Assembly: GCF_003987225.1 (NCBI RefSeq)
Contig: NZ_PIPX01000004.1
Span: 1-51,009 of the forward strand
Direction: 5' to 3'
Origin: Pseudidiomarina homiensis
Lineage (GTDB): Bacteria > Pseudomonadota > Gammaproteobacteria > Enterobacterales > Alteromonadaceae
DNA length: 51,009 nucleotides
The notes below the pieces were generated by a model. It had not been told where the DNA came from. It saw only the letters and a list, made by a program, of their open reading frames with translations, and made no database searches. Shown here piece by piece: positions 9,807 to 18,373 of the stretch. The first letter of the stretch is position 1. Each line of letters starts with the position of its first letter. The translations under genes were made by a program, and so were the position numbers.

Positions 9807-9820
9807 GACCCTCTCGGGTC
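9807..9820 (-). other. GAGA-tetraloop hairpin in the spc leader
   Basis: On the minus strand GACCC GAGA GGGTC forms a perfect 5-bp stem closed by a GNRA-class tetraloop, 29 nt upstream of rplN. There is no U-run after it, so it is not a terminator. It could be a protein-binding or mRNA-stability element. That role is inferred only from its shape and place. Confidence 0.5.
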
Positions 9821-9904
9821 GCTGTCCGTCCTTTTACTCTTGCTTTTCGTCCGTTGCCTTCGGAAAAGAGAATAAAAGACTTCCCCTTATAAAAAGGGCG
9901 GCGA

Positions 9905-9913
9905 ATTGTAACA
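9905..9913 (-). promoter_or_regulatory. spc operon promoter, extended -10
   Basis: On the minus strand TGTTACAAT is an extended -10 element (TG, one base, TACAAT), followed by TCGCCGCC, the same GC-rich discriminator seen at the rRNA promoter near 182. No good -35 is visible. This would start the rplN transcript with a leader of about 120 nt. The rest of 9779-10209 holds the hairpins listed separately and no convincing gene. Confidence 0.65.
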
Positions 9914-10047
9914 GATAAAATTTTTAGATGATAGTGCTAGGGATGATTTTCTTAGGGGAAGTTTCGCAGCGGTTTTTGCGTTAACAATTCGAACCAACCA
10001 CGAACGCCGTCATAGTATCAATTCAACCACGCGAATGCCAGTTAATA

Positions 10048-10080
10048 ACCCTACTTATTTATGAGTTTCAATAGTAGGGT
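10048..10080. repeat. Inverted repeat in the mrp upstream region
   Basis: ACCCTACT (10048-10055) and AGTAGGGT (10073-10080) are perfect 8-bp inverted arms separated by 17 bp, about 130 bp upstream of mrpA. It could be an operator or an mRNA hairpin in the mrp leader. I could not find a convincing sigma-70 promoter for mrp near it. Confidence 0.4.
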
Positions 10081-10209
10081 GGAAGGGCTCAACACCACGC
10101 TAGCTGCGACCGAAGCAGTTGGCAAGCGACTGATCGAAGTGGTAAATTCAACCTTATAAGACGTTAAGTCGAACGCTTAAACGAAGAAGTCGAGCCCTAG
10201 TGAGGACAA

Positions 10210-12999
10210 ATGAACTTAGCTGCAATAGTATTTTTGCCCTTTATCGGCGCAATCCTTCCCCTGCTTTTGGGCGGACGCTCACGGTTGTATAGCACTTTAG
10301 CTGCGGCTGGGGTGACCAGCTTCAGTCTCGCCTTACTCATTTACGCCGCACCCCTAGCGCTAAATGGCGCTGTGCCGCACTATTTGCTCGAATGGCTCCC
10401 CGACTTGGGGCTTCACATCGCGTTTCGATTAGATGGGCTGTCGTTGTTGTTTGCCGGCCTTATTTTAGGTATCGGTCTATTAGTTATCATCTACGCGCAC
10501 TATTACCTGAGTGCCAAAGACAGTGCGCCACGTTTCTTTGCCTGTTTGCTGCTGTTTATGGGCTCAATGCTGGGTATTGTTACCGCCGATAACCTTATTC
10601 TCATGTGGTTCTTCTGGGAATTGACCAGCATTTCATCATTTTTATTGATTGGTTATTGGTTTCATCAAAGTACCGCACGCCGTGGCGCAAGAATGGCTTT
10701 GGCGATCACCGGTGCAGGCGGCCTAGCACTCTTAGCGGGCTTGTTACTGATTGGGAACATTGCCGGCAGCTACCAAGTAGATGCGGTTCTCAATGCCGCC
10801 GAAGCAATCAAGAACCACGATCTTTACCTGACTGCCTTAATCTTAGTTTTGATCGGGGCATTCACTAAATCAGCGCAATTTCCATTCCAGTTCTGGCTGC
10901 CTCACGCGATGGCAGCACCGACACCGGTAAGTGCTTACTTACACTCGGCGACGATGGTGAAGGCTGGTATCTTTTTAATGGCACGCCTGACGCCAGCATT
11001 AGGTGGTACGCCTGAGTGGACCACGATTGTCACCCTCACGGGCTTAGCGACTTTACTGTTCGGCGCTTATTTTGCCTTGCTTAAAACCGACTTAAAGGGC
11101 CTACTCGCATTCTCAACCATTAGCCATCTGGGTTTGATCACAATGCTGTTGGGTTTGGGTAGTGCAGGCGCAATCGCCGCCGCACTCTTTCACATTCTCA
11201 ACCATGCCACTTTTAAAGCTGGTCTGTTCATGATTGCGGGTATCATCGACCATGAAACAGGCTCACGCGATATGCGCAAACTGAGTGGGTTGCGCAAAGC
11301 GATGCCCTTCACCATGATACTTGCGGTAATTACTTCAGCAGCGATGGCGGGGATTCCGCTGTTTAATGGTTTCTTATCCAAAGAAATGTTCTTTGCCGAA
11401 GCTTACAATCAACACCTATTTGGCGGCTTGTCGTGGTTTGTGCCTGTGCTCGCAACGCTCGGCGCTATGTTGTCAGTAGCCTATTCGGTGCGTTTCGTAC
11501 ATGACGTATTCTTCCAAGAGCCAGCGACCGACTTGCCGAAAAAACCGCATGAGCCGCCGCTAATGATGCGTATGCCGGTGATTTTCTTTGCCATCCTGTG
11601 TATTGCAGTCGGCATAGCACCAATGCTGCTCACAGCCAACATCGTGGAAAGTGCTGTGCTCGCTGTGAACGGCACCGTCCCTACTTTAGATATTGCCATT
11701 TGGCATGGCTTTAACATGCCGTTGCTCATGAGCGCCCTAGCACTCGCGGGCGGGATTGCGATTTATGTCGGCCGCGCCGAACTCCTTACATTCAGTCGCC
11801 AATTTGACCCTCACGATGCCAAAGATGTGTTTGCCAAAATCGTCAGCAACACCACACGTTTTTGTGATGAACTTATGCAACAAGTGGAAAATGGTTCGTT
11901 GCAACGTTACGTTGCATTTTTACTGGTGTTTACCTTGGTTGTCGTGATCCCTGAACTTGCCGATATCCTGCAGTTAACGGGGAGTCGACCGCAGCTACCG
12001 ATTGATGCTGTGAGTTTGGTCGGTGCTGTTTTGCTGATGTTAGCGGCCATTTCGACAGCTATGTTGCACCGCCAACGCCTAACATCACTGATGATGCTTT
12101 CGGTAGTTGGCCTTATCGTTTCACTGAGCTTCATTCACTTTTCGGCGCCAGATTTAGCGATGACGCAATTGGTCGTCGAGGTCGTCAGCATCATCTTAAT
12201 GATTTTGGCATTGTTCTTCATGCCGCAGCGAATTCCACGCGCATCAAGCGGCCGGCGCGTGGCACGTGATGTATTACTGGCGGGCAGTATCGGTGGCATC
12301 GTGGGAACCCTTAATTACGCACTTATGACACGCCCGTTCAACAGTATTTCTGACTTTTTCCTTGCCAACTCGGTACCGGGTGGCGGTGGTACTAACGTGG
12401 TCAACGTTATCTTAGTCGATTTCCGTGGGTTCGATACGCTAGGCGAAATTACCGTGCTTGCCATTGCCGCCGCCGGCATTCATAAATTACTTAATAATTT
12501 ACGCCCCTTTATGCCTTCAAGTGACGTCGATGGTCGCCCTTGGCACCGCGTGAAGCATCCATTGCTAGTGCAAACTGTATCGCAAGCGCTGCTACCACTA
12601 GCACTAATGGTGTCTGTTTACATCTTCTTACGCGGTCATAACCTACCTGGCGGCGGCTTCATTGCAGGCCTTGTTACGGCCGCCGCAATGATCTTGCAAT
12701 ACATCGCCAATGGCGTCGATTGGGTTAAGTCGCGCTTTGATTACAACTATCAAACGCTGACAGCTGTCGGCGTAATGATCGCATTATTTACTGGGATTGG
12801 GAGCTGGCTCTTCGACCACAACTTCCTAACGTCAAGTTTCACTCATGTACATTGGCCATTCATCGGCGAGTTTGAGTTAGCTACGGCGATTTTGTTTGAC
12901 TTAGGCGTGTACCTAACAGTCATCGGAGCAACGCTCATGATTCTTGCCAACTTTGGTCAAATGACCACGCGTCACCGCCCACGTCAGGAGGGTTATTAA
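10210..12999 (+). CDS. mrpA: Mrp antiporter subunit A, fused with MrpB
   Basis: Large membrane subunit of the multi-subunit Na+(K+)/H+ antiporter, related to NuoL/NuoM of complex I. The 929-residue product has the proton-antiporter core in its first 500 residues, including the family block [20 protein letters not shown] (about 234-253). After the C-terminal MrpA helices, residues about 780-929 match MrpB ([20 protein letters not shown] and [15 protein letters not shown]), so A and B are one polypeptide, as in group 2 Mrp systems. A TGAGGA ribosome site precedes the ATG. It opens the mrpACDEFG operon and abuts mrpC. Its likely job is sodium export and pH homeostasis in a salty environment. Confidence 0.96.
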   Translation: MNLAAIVFLPFIGAILPLLLGGRSRLYSTLAAAGVTSFSLALLIYAAPLALNGAVPHYLLEWLPDLGLHIAFRLDGLSLLFAGLILGIGLLVIIYAHYYLSAKDSAPRFFACLLLFMGSMLGIVTADNLILMWFFWELTSISSFLLIGYWFHQSTARRGARMALAITGAGGLALLAGLLLIGNIAGSYQVDAVLNAAEAIKNHDLYLTALILVLIGAFTKSAQFPFQFWLPHAMAAPTPVSAYLHSATMVKAGIFLMARLTPALGGTPEWTTIVTLTGLATLLFGAYFALLKTDLKGLLAFSTISHLGLITMLLGLGSAGAIAAALFHILNHATFKAGLFMIAGIIDHETGSRDMRKLSGLRKAMPFTMILAVITSAAMAGIPLFNGFLSKEMFFAEAYNQHLFGGLSWFVPVLATLGAMLSVAYSVRFVHDVFFQEPATDLPKKPHEPPLMMRMPVIFFAILCIAVGIAPMLLTANIVESAVLAVNGTVPTLDIAIWHGFNMPLLMSALALAGGIAIYVGRAELLTFSRQFDPHDAKDVFAKIVSNTTRFCDELMQQVENGSLQRYVAFLLVFTLVVVIPELADILQLTGSRPQLPIDAVSLVGAVLLMLAAISTAMLHRQRLTSLMMLSVVGLIVSLSFIHFSAPDLAMTQLVVEVVSIILMILALFFMPQRIPRASSGRRVARDVLLAGSIGGIVGTLNYALMTRPFNSISDFFLANSVPGGGGTNVVNVILVDFRGFDTLGEITVLAIAAAGIHKLLNNLRPFMPSSDVDGRPWHRVKHPLLVQTVSQALLPLALMVSVYIFLRGHNLPGGGFIAGLVTAAAMILQYIANGVDWVKSRFDYNYQTLTAVGVMIALFTGIGSWLFDHNFLTSSFTHVHWPFIGEFELATAILFDLGVYLTVIGATLMILANFGQMTTRHRPRQEGY

Positions 13000-13343
13000 T
13001 GGAAACGTTGTACGCCATAACCGTAGGAACATTAACTGCCTGTAGCGTGTTTTTAATTTTACGCGGACGGTCATTTCCGATCGTCATTGGTTTAACGATG
13101 CTGTCGTATGCCGTAAATTTATTTCTCTTCTCAACAGGCCGCTTGATTGTGAATGAGCTGCCCATCGTTGGGGCGAGTGACAATACCACTGACCCATTAC
13201 CTCAGGCATTAGTCTTAACCGCGATTGTTATCGGCTTCGCCATGACGGCCTACTCCATCATCTTGGCCGTGCGGGTTCGTGGTGAAATTGGTTCAGATGA
13301 AGTCAATGATTACAACTACGCGGAACAGGATGGGCAGCGGTAA
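12999..13343 (+). CDS. mrpC: Mrp antiporter subunit C
   Basis: A 114-residue, three-helix membrane subunit homologous to NuoK. Family features include LRGRSFPIVIGLTMLSYAVN and the conserved ASDNTTDPLPQALVLTAIVI, which includes the DPLPQALVLTAIVI signature. It overlaps the mrpA stop and the mrpD start by one base each (TAATG-type junctions), indicating translational coupling. Confidence 0.95.
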   Translation: METLYAITVGTLTACSVFLILRGRSFPIVIGLTMLSYAVNLFLFSTGRLIVNELPIVGASDNTTDPLPQALVLTAIVIGFAMTAYSIILAVRVRGEIGSDEVNDYNYAEQDGQR

Positions 13344-14857
13344 TGCTAACTAAACATTTAATTACATTGCCTATTGTCATCCCCATGCTGGCGGCACTGC
13401 TACAGCTTTTACCGTGGGGTGAACGCGCGCAGTACTATCGCCGCATCATTGGCATTGTGGCCTCCTCATTAACGCTTATTGTGGCGATCATGCTGGTGAT
13501 CACCGTCCACACGGAAATCGTGGTGTATGCGCTTGGCAGTTGGCAAGCGCCCTTTGGGATTGTTTTGGTTGCAGATAAGCTATCCGCATTGATGGTTCTG
13601 TTGACCGCAGTGCTCGCACTCCCAGTGCTGATTTATGCCTGCCACGGAGAAGACAACCTCGGCTCTCATTTCCAAGCGCTATTCCAATTTCAAGTGTTAG
13701 GAATCATGGGGGCTTTTCTTACCGGGGACTTATTTAACTTATTTGTTTTCTTTGAAATCTTACTCATTTCGAGTTATGCCCTACTTATGCACGGCGGCGG
13801 TAAAGCAAAATTACGCGCCACCTTGCACTATGTCGTGCTCAACCTTACTGGTTCAGCGCTCTTTCTTATCAGCCTCGGCGTGCTCTACGGGATTACCGGG
13901 ACACTTAATATGGCTGACATGGCCGGCAAAGTTGCGCTACTTCAAGGCGACGATGCTGCAATTGCGCGCGCCGGTGGCATGATTTTATTCATCGTATTTG
14001 CACTTAAATCAGCCCTATTGCCGTTGTATTTTTGGCTCCCACAAGCCTATGCAAATACCACCGGAACCGTTGCCGCACTCTTTGCCATCATGACCAAGGT
14101 CGGCATTTACGCCATCGTTCGTGTCTTCACTCTGATTTTTGGCGCTGACGCCGGTGAAGTCGCATTTTTGGGCTACGGCTGGTTATGGTGGTTAGGCTTA
14201 CTGACTATTTTAATTGGCGCATTAGGGGTGCTCGGTAGCCGTGATATTCGTCAGGTGGTGGCCTACTTGGTCCTCGTTTCAGTGGGGACGATGCTCACCA
14301 CACTTAGTCTGGGTCACAACGATGCGATAAGTGCCTTGCTGTTTTATCTCGTGCACTCGACGCTCGTAACAGGCGCCCTCTTTTTACTTGTTGACATGAT
14401 CGCAGAACAACGTGGCAAAACCGCGTCACGCATCGTCAAAGGACGTAAAATGGCGCAGCACCAATTATTGGGCGGTTTATTTTTCCTAGCCGCTATTACG
14501 GTAATTGGCATTCCGCCGCTCTCTGGTTTTATTAGTAAGTTATTCATCCTTGAGGCTGCCCGTACAGGTGCTCAAGTGGCATGGCTGTGGCCATTGATTC
14601 TTGGTGCAACTTTTCTAATGATGATTGCATTGTCGCGTGCTGGCAGCCGTATGTTTTGGCACACCCTTGAGGGTAAACCGAACGATGTAAGCCACCCCTA
14701 CTGGCAGCACATGGCTGTTGTTTTACTGCTCCTCGGTGCGGTGGCATTGACTGTTTTTGCTCAAGCTTTTTCTGGTTTCACCTCAGCTATCGCGGAACAG
14801 TTAGCGAACCCGCAAGGTTACATCTCACAAGTACTCGATGGAGGCCAGCATGAATAA
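13343..14857 (+). CDS. mrpD: Mrp antiporter subunit D
   Basis: A 504-residue proton-translocating subunit of the NuoL/M/N family. It has many hydrophobic helices and the conserved stretches FNLFVFFEILLISSYALL (about 132-150) and LPLYFWLPQAYANTTGTVAA (about 222-241), which includes the Lys-bearing helix region. It overlaps mrpE by 8 nt. Confidence 0.95.
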   Translation: MLTKHLITLPIVIPMLAALLQLLPWGERAQYYRRIIGIVASSLTLIVAIMLVITVHTEIVVYALGSWQAPFGIVLVADKLSALMVLLTAVLALPVLIYACHGEDNLGSHFQALFQFQVLGIMGAFLTGDLFNLFVFFEILLISSYALLMHGGGKAKLRATLHYVVLNLTGSALFLISLGVLYGITGTLNMADMAGKVALLQGDDAAIARAGGMILFIVFALKSALLPLYFWLPQAYANTTGTVAALFAIMTKVGIYAIVRVFTLIFGADAGEVAFLGYGWLWWLGLLTILIGALGVLGSRDIRQVVAYLVLVSVGTMLTTLSLGHNDAISALLFYLVHSTLVTGALFLLVDMIAEQRGKTASRIVKGRKMAQHQLLGGLFFLAAITVIGIPPLSGFISKLFILEAARTGAQVAWLWPLILGATFLMMIALSRAGSRMFWHTLEGKPNDVSHPYWQHMAVVLLLLGAVALTVFAQAFSGFTSAIAEQLANPQGYISQVLDGGQHE

Positions 14858-15338
14858 GCTTGTTCCAGCTCCCTGGTGGAGCTTGTTCTTATTAGCGTTC
14901 TGGTTGCTATTGCAGAATAAAGTATCCGTAGGTGCAACCTTGCTTGGACTGGTGTTGGCGATCATCATTCCGTTGTATACATTGCGGGCTCGTGATTATC
15001 GAACAACCCTGCACCACCCATTACTCGGCGTGCAATACTTTTTTATCTTGTTAGGCGATATCATCGTGTCGAATTTCAATATTGCGGCAATTATCTTGAG
15101 GCCTCGAAAAAATATAAAACCGGCACTTATTGAATTCCCACTAGCGATTAGTGGTTCTGTGCCGATTACCATTTTGGCCAGCACCATAAGTTTAACGCCG
15201 GGAACCATTTCAGCCGAGCTTGGGCGTGACGGTCGCAGTATTCTCATCCACGCGCTAAATGTCGACGACCCGGAAGCCACAATTCAACAAATTAAACAGC
15301 GCTATGAACGTCGTCTAAAGGAGATATTCCAATGCTAG
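14850..15338 (+). CDS. mrpE: Mrp antiporter subunit E
   Basis: A 162-residue membrane subunit (MnhE/PhaE family). I use the ATG at 14850, which has TGGAGG 5 nt upstream inside the end of mrpD; an in-frame ATG at 14838 has no such site. The conserved region is the C-terminal half, ITILASTISLTPGTISAELG followed by LIHALNVDDPE. It is needed for assembly of the antiporter complex in characterised systems. Confidence 0.94.
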   Translation: MNKLVPAPWWSLFLLAFWLLLQNKVSVGATLLGLVLAIIIPLYTLRARDYRTTLHHPLLGVQYFFILLGDIIVSNFNIAAIILRPRKNIKPALIEFPLAISGSVPITILASTISLTPGTISAELGRDGRSILIHALNVDDPEATIQQIKQRYERRLKEIFQC

Positions 15339-15601
15339 TTTACGCTCTACAAGTGGCATTCGGCTTATTTAGCTTGGCGCTTTTGATGAATATCATTCGC
15401 TTGATTCGCGGGCCAAGTTTGCCGGATCGAATCTTAACGCTGGATACCATTTATATTAATTCCTTAGCGCTTTTGATCTTGCTAGGCATTTGGCACGATA
15501 CCGCATTTTATTTTGAGGCGGCCTTATTGATTGCCATGCTTGGGTTCATCGGCACCATCGCTGCTGCGAAATTTTTGCTGCGCGGCGACTTAATCGAATA
15601 G
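15332..15601 (+). CDS. mrpF: Mrp antiporter subunit F
   Basis: An 89-residue, three-helix subunit. The family motif RLIRGPSLPDRILTLDT lies after the first helix, and the last helices contain FYFEAALLIAMLGFIGT. It overlaps the end of mrpE by 7 nt and is 10 nt before mrpG. Confidence 0.94.
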   Translation: MLVYALQVAFGLFSLALLMNIIRLIRGPSLPDRILTLDTIYINSLALLILLGIWHDTAFYFEAALLIAMLGFIGTIAAAKFLLRGDLIE

Positions 15602-15611
15602 GAGTGACACC

Positions 15612-15974
15612 ATGACAGACTTACCAGTGTGGGCCGATTGGGTCATCTCATTTTTTATCATTTTGGGCGCCAGCTTTGCCTTTATCGGCTCATTGGGTTT
15701 GCTAAGGCTGCCTGACTTCATGGCACGCTTACACGCGCCAACTAAAAATACAACATTGGGCGTCGGCGGCGTGATTATTGGCTCTATTCTTTACTTTTCG
15801 ATGACCGACGGGCTCAGCTTGCACGAATTGCTTATTGCGATATTTCTGTTTCTTACCGCACCGATTAGTGCGCATTTGTTGGCGAAAGCGGGGCTACACC
15901 TTGAATTAGAGCTTTCAGAAAACACCCGTGATTTTCGTACCAAGCCTGAACAATACAGTGACAAAGACGACTAG
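15612..15974 (+). CDS. mrpG: Mrp antiporter subunit G
   Basis: A 120-residue, three-helix subunit with the MrpG signature GSLGLLRLPDFMARLHAPTK (about 27-46) followed by TLGVGGVIIGSILYF. It ends the operon. Its stop shares the palindrome CTAG (15971-15974) with the stop of the opposing pilus gene, so no terminator separates the two operons. Confidence 0.94.
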   Translation: MTDLPVWADWVISFFIILGASFAFIGSLGLLRLPDFMARLHAPTKNTTLGVGGVIIGSILYFSMTDGLSLHELLIAIFLFLTAPISAHLLAKAGLHLELELSENTRDFRTKPEQYSDKDD

Positions 15975-16717
15975 TTGTAACACGGCCCATCAGCTATTAA
16001 GCACGGGCCAAGTTGCGCATCTAAAGCAATCATAGTGTCGATTAAGCTGCGTAGATCCACGCCTGCTATGGTTGCATTTTCTACGTTGAGTGCACTGGTC
16101 GTGAACACGTCCATCTGACCTGCTGTTAGATAACCCGTACCGCTCACCTCGCCAACAGTAGCGCCAAAATGTTCCGCAGCTAAGTCCGCCATACCTACTA
16201 TGTCGCGCCCAGCCAAATCGATATCGGCTTCCATGACACTTGCAGCGGGCTGACTCCGGCGAATAAGAGGATTGGTGAATGCCCACTGCTCACTCGCACG
16301 CACGGCAAAGACTAAGTTTCCCGTTTGCTCCGCTGTGAACATAGGAGAGGAGCCTTCAAGGTAAACTTGGCTCACCTCTTCTGGTAAATTAGCAATCCGT
16401 AACTCAAATTCCCCCGGCGCTACTGCAGTGCCGCTGTACGTCACGCGGTCACCATTGCCGAGTCGATGCTCGGGCCATTCAAGCTCATAAAACGCGAGCA
16501 ATTCGCTAAAGTGACTCAGATGTTGCTCATGCTGCAACATGAAAGCAGCCACAGCGCGATGCCAAAAAAGTAGCTCCGCCTCTAGGGTTTGTTGCTGTTT
16601 GAGGCGCCGCTCATGTTCTGAAAGATTGAAACTATAACGCCAAGTTAGACTAAAAAGGCCTAACAACAAAACGACAATCGGTAACACGAAGCCATGACTT
16701 TGCTGGCGTATGAACAT
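15971..16717 (-). CDS. Pseudopilin-like protein, last gene of the Tad-type locus
   Basis: I do not recognise a precise family. I use the ATG at 16717, which follows AGGTG and lies 1 nt after the preceding stop, giving 248 residues. The N-terminus MFIRQQSHGFVLPIVVLLLG looks like a type IV prepilin leader with a Gly followed by a hydrophobic helix, although there is no Glu at mature position 5. That pattern is tolerated in some minor pilins. The rest is soluble and mostly beta/helix mixed, and two Cys close to the C-terminus (CLIADGPC) could form a disulfide. It is probably a minor pilin or surface component of the Tad-type machine. It converges on mrpG. Confidence 0.7.
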   Translation of the reverse strand: MFIRQQSHGFVLPIVVLLLGLFSLTWRYSFNLSEHERRLKQQQTLEAELLFWHRAVAAFMLQHEQHLSHFSELLAFYELEWPEHRLGNGDRVTYSGTAVAPGEFELRIANLPEEVSQVYLEGSSPMFTAEQTGNLVFAVRASEQWAFTNPLIRRSQPAASVMEADIDLAGRDIVGMADLAAEHFGATVGEVSGTGYLTAGQMDVFTTSALNVENATIAGVDLRSLIDTMIALDAQLGPCLIADGPCYN

Positions 16718-16718
16718 C

Positions 16719-17201
16719 TCAATACACCTCGTCTGCGTGCGCGCGTTGCAGTTGCAATAGAGCTTTGAGCAAGCCTTCATACTGCTTCGTTAGCGCCGTA
16801 GATGAGTTTTCATTGATCTGATAGCTTCGCCCAGTTAATAACAACTCTGTAGCTAGACGAAGATGTGAAGCAGCAGCGTTAAACCAAACTTCTGAACGTT
16901 CCGGATACTGAGTAGTGCACTCTTGAAAGCGTTTCAGCGCGGCTTGATACGCATGCTGGCGATAGTGAATTGCACCTAAATAACAGGGCGCTTGCGGATC
17001 AAGATGTGGCGCAGCGGCAAGGCGTTGTAAAATTCCTTCCGCAAGGTGATAGTCACCTTCTGCATAGGCTCGCATGGCAACTTCTCGCGATGAGTCTTGG
17101 CCTGCAACAATACTCGGTGACGGCGAGGTGTTAGTCGCTACGCATGCAGTCATGAACAAACAGGCGAGCGCGATGGCCAGCAGCTCAAAGAACCTCTTCA
17201 T
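16719..17201 (-). CDS. tadD: TadD-like TPR lipoprotein
   Basis: A 160-residue protein with a lipoprotein signal peptide (lipobox LFMTAC, Cys near residue 20), so it is probably anchored to the outer membrane on the periplasmic side. Residues about 40-110 contain TPR-like helices (AMRAYAEGDYHLAEGILQRL, then YQAALKRFQECTTQYPERSE). In Tad systems TadD is a TPR lipoprotein needed for pilus assembly. It is shorter than typical TadD (about 250 residues), so the name is tentative. GGAGG precedes the ATG, and the start overlaps the end of the DUF192-like gene by 17 nt. Confidence 0.7.
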   Translation of the reverse strand: MKRFFELLAIALACLFMTACVATNTSPSPSIVAGQDSSREVAMRAYAEGDYHLAEGILQRLAAAPHLDPQAPCYLGAIHYRQHAYQAALKRFQECTTQYPERSEVWFNAAASHLRLATELLLTGRSYQINENSSTALTKQYEGLLKALLQLQRAHADEVY

Positions 17202-17565
17202 GATTCACCTCCCGCTCTTCAAAGATCACACGGCGACCACACCAAGCCTCAAGTGGGTATGGGTAACCAGCTTCGCACTCGATAATCGAATGCACTCCCT
17301 GAAGTTTGAGCATCACGCCCGGCTGTACATTGCGTCGTATCGCAGTGATGCGTTGATTTTTGTCCAGCCCGACTATATCGATGGCAAATAACATTCCCCA
17401 GCTATGTACTGCAGAGCAACTCGGAAACCAATAGGCGTGCCCCCTAGGCAAGCCTCTTTTGGTCAGCAATCCAAGCAACCGTTGGGGAAAACTGGTCAAG
17501 ACATGAACTTCGTGCCATAGGCAAAATTGTTCGGGACTCATCAGCAAGCGTCCATATTTCATCAT
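17185..17565 (-). CDS. DUF192-like protein in the Tad-type locus
   Basis: A 126-residue protein. Residues about 25-100 resemble the DUF192 fold: SFPQRLLGLLTKRGLPRGHA, then WGMLFAIDIVGLDKNQRI, then PGVMLKLQGVHSIIECEAG. The order of a shortened G-L motif, the GMLF strand and a late ECEAG loop fits that family. Its function is unknown. There is no signal peptide. It lies between tadC (19-nt gap) and the TadD-like gene, and may be an accessory factor of pilus assembly. Two starts (17565 or the adjacent ATG) are possible; AAGGA precedes both. Confidence 0.6.
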   Translation of the reverse strand: MMKYGRLLMSPEQFCLWHEVHVLTSFPQRLLGLLTKRGLPRGHAYWFPSCSAVHSWGMLFAIDIVGLDKNQRITAIRRNVQPGVMLKLQGVHSIIECEAGYPYPLEAWCGRRVIFEEREVNHEEVL

Positions 17566-17584
17566 GCATCTTCCTTATGCAGCA

Positions 17585-18373
17585 TCAAGACTGGAAATAA
17601 CCTATAAAAATAGGCCCTAAAATAATGAGAAAGGTTACTGGGAAAAAGCATGTCACTAAAGGTAGTAAAAGCTTAACCCCGACTTCTTGGGCAAATTTCT
17701 CCGCCGCTAACTGCTGCTCGCTACGTGCCTGCTCCGCTTGCAACATTAACGTATTTGTTAATGCCGAACCGCTTAATCGCGCCTGAAGTACCGCTGCGGC
17801 AAACGACGTGAAGGCAGGGCTAGGCAAACGTGCTTTCATTGCCGAAAAAGCGGCTTCCATAGACACACCTGCGTGCAGTTGTTGTTGCAGTTGCCGTAGT
17901 TGTCGAATTGCTACAGAGGCGCTTGGGAGTTGTGCGAGTGCATGGAGGGCAGCAGCAAACGACAAGCCCGAGCGCATTAACATCGCCAGCATATCTAAAC
18001 AGTTTGGCCATTGTTTTTCGAAGCGGCGTACCAGTAGGCGACGTTTTGCACGTCGCTGCACAACATTGAGCACAATAAGTCCACCTACCCCCCAGCCGAC
18101 CCAGGTCGGAAGCGGTAACAGCACGCTCAGCACGAGCGCGATCAACATTGCGCTTTGCTCCATCACAAAAAACGCTGTTTCACCCGCTGCACCTGCATGC
18201 TCCGCAGCTTTATCAATTTGGCGTCGTAGCCGCGGCGGTAGCCGCTGAAGAACTACCGTGGTATAGCTGTGTAAACGCGGTAACAATCGTTGCGCTAGAC
18301 TATTCAGAAGAACAAAAATTAATACGCCAATCCCGCAAAATAAGAGACCGAGCAGCCATTTAGTCAGCAACAT
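17585..18373 (-). CDS. tadC: Tad pilus inner-membrane platform protein TadC
   Basis: A 262-residue T2SSF/GspF-family membrane protein. It has an N-terminal helix (MLLTKWLLGLLFCGIGVLIF), a pair of helices around residues 60-95 and a C-terminal helix (VTCFFPVTFLIILGPIFIGY). The central cytosolic part carries the GspF pattern MLAMLMRSGLSFAAALHALA. It works with TadB as the platform on which the TadA ATPase acts. Its start overlaps the tadB stop by 14 nt. Confidence 0.88.
   Translation of the reverse strand: MLLTKWLLGLLFCGIGVLIFVLLNSLAQRLLPRLHSYTTVVLQRLPPRLRRQIDKAAEHAGAAGETAFFVMEQSAMLIALVLSVLLPLPTWVGWGVGGLIVLNVVQRRAKRRLLVRRFEKQWPNCLDMLAMLMRSGLSFAAALHALAQLPSASVAIRQLRQLQQQLHAGVSMEAAFSAMKARLPSPAFTSFAAAVLQARLSGSALTNTLMLQAEQARSEQQLAAEKFAQEVGVKLLLPLVTCFFPVTFLIILGPIFIGYFQS

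Noticed and set aside
10061-10159. A 32-codon ATG-to-stop frame upstream of mrpA
   Set aside because: No ribosome-binding site precedes it, its start lies in the loop of an inverted repeat, and the peptide resembles nothing I know. Treated as chance.
17808-18248. 146-codon plus-strand frame inside tadC
   Set aside because: It is antisense to a clear GspF-family gene; composition is Ser/Arg/Ala/Cys-rich and typical of a shadow frame.
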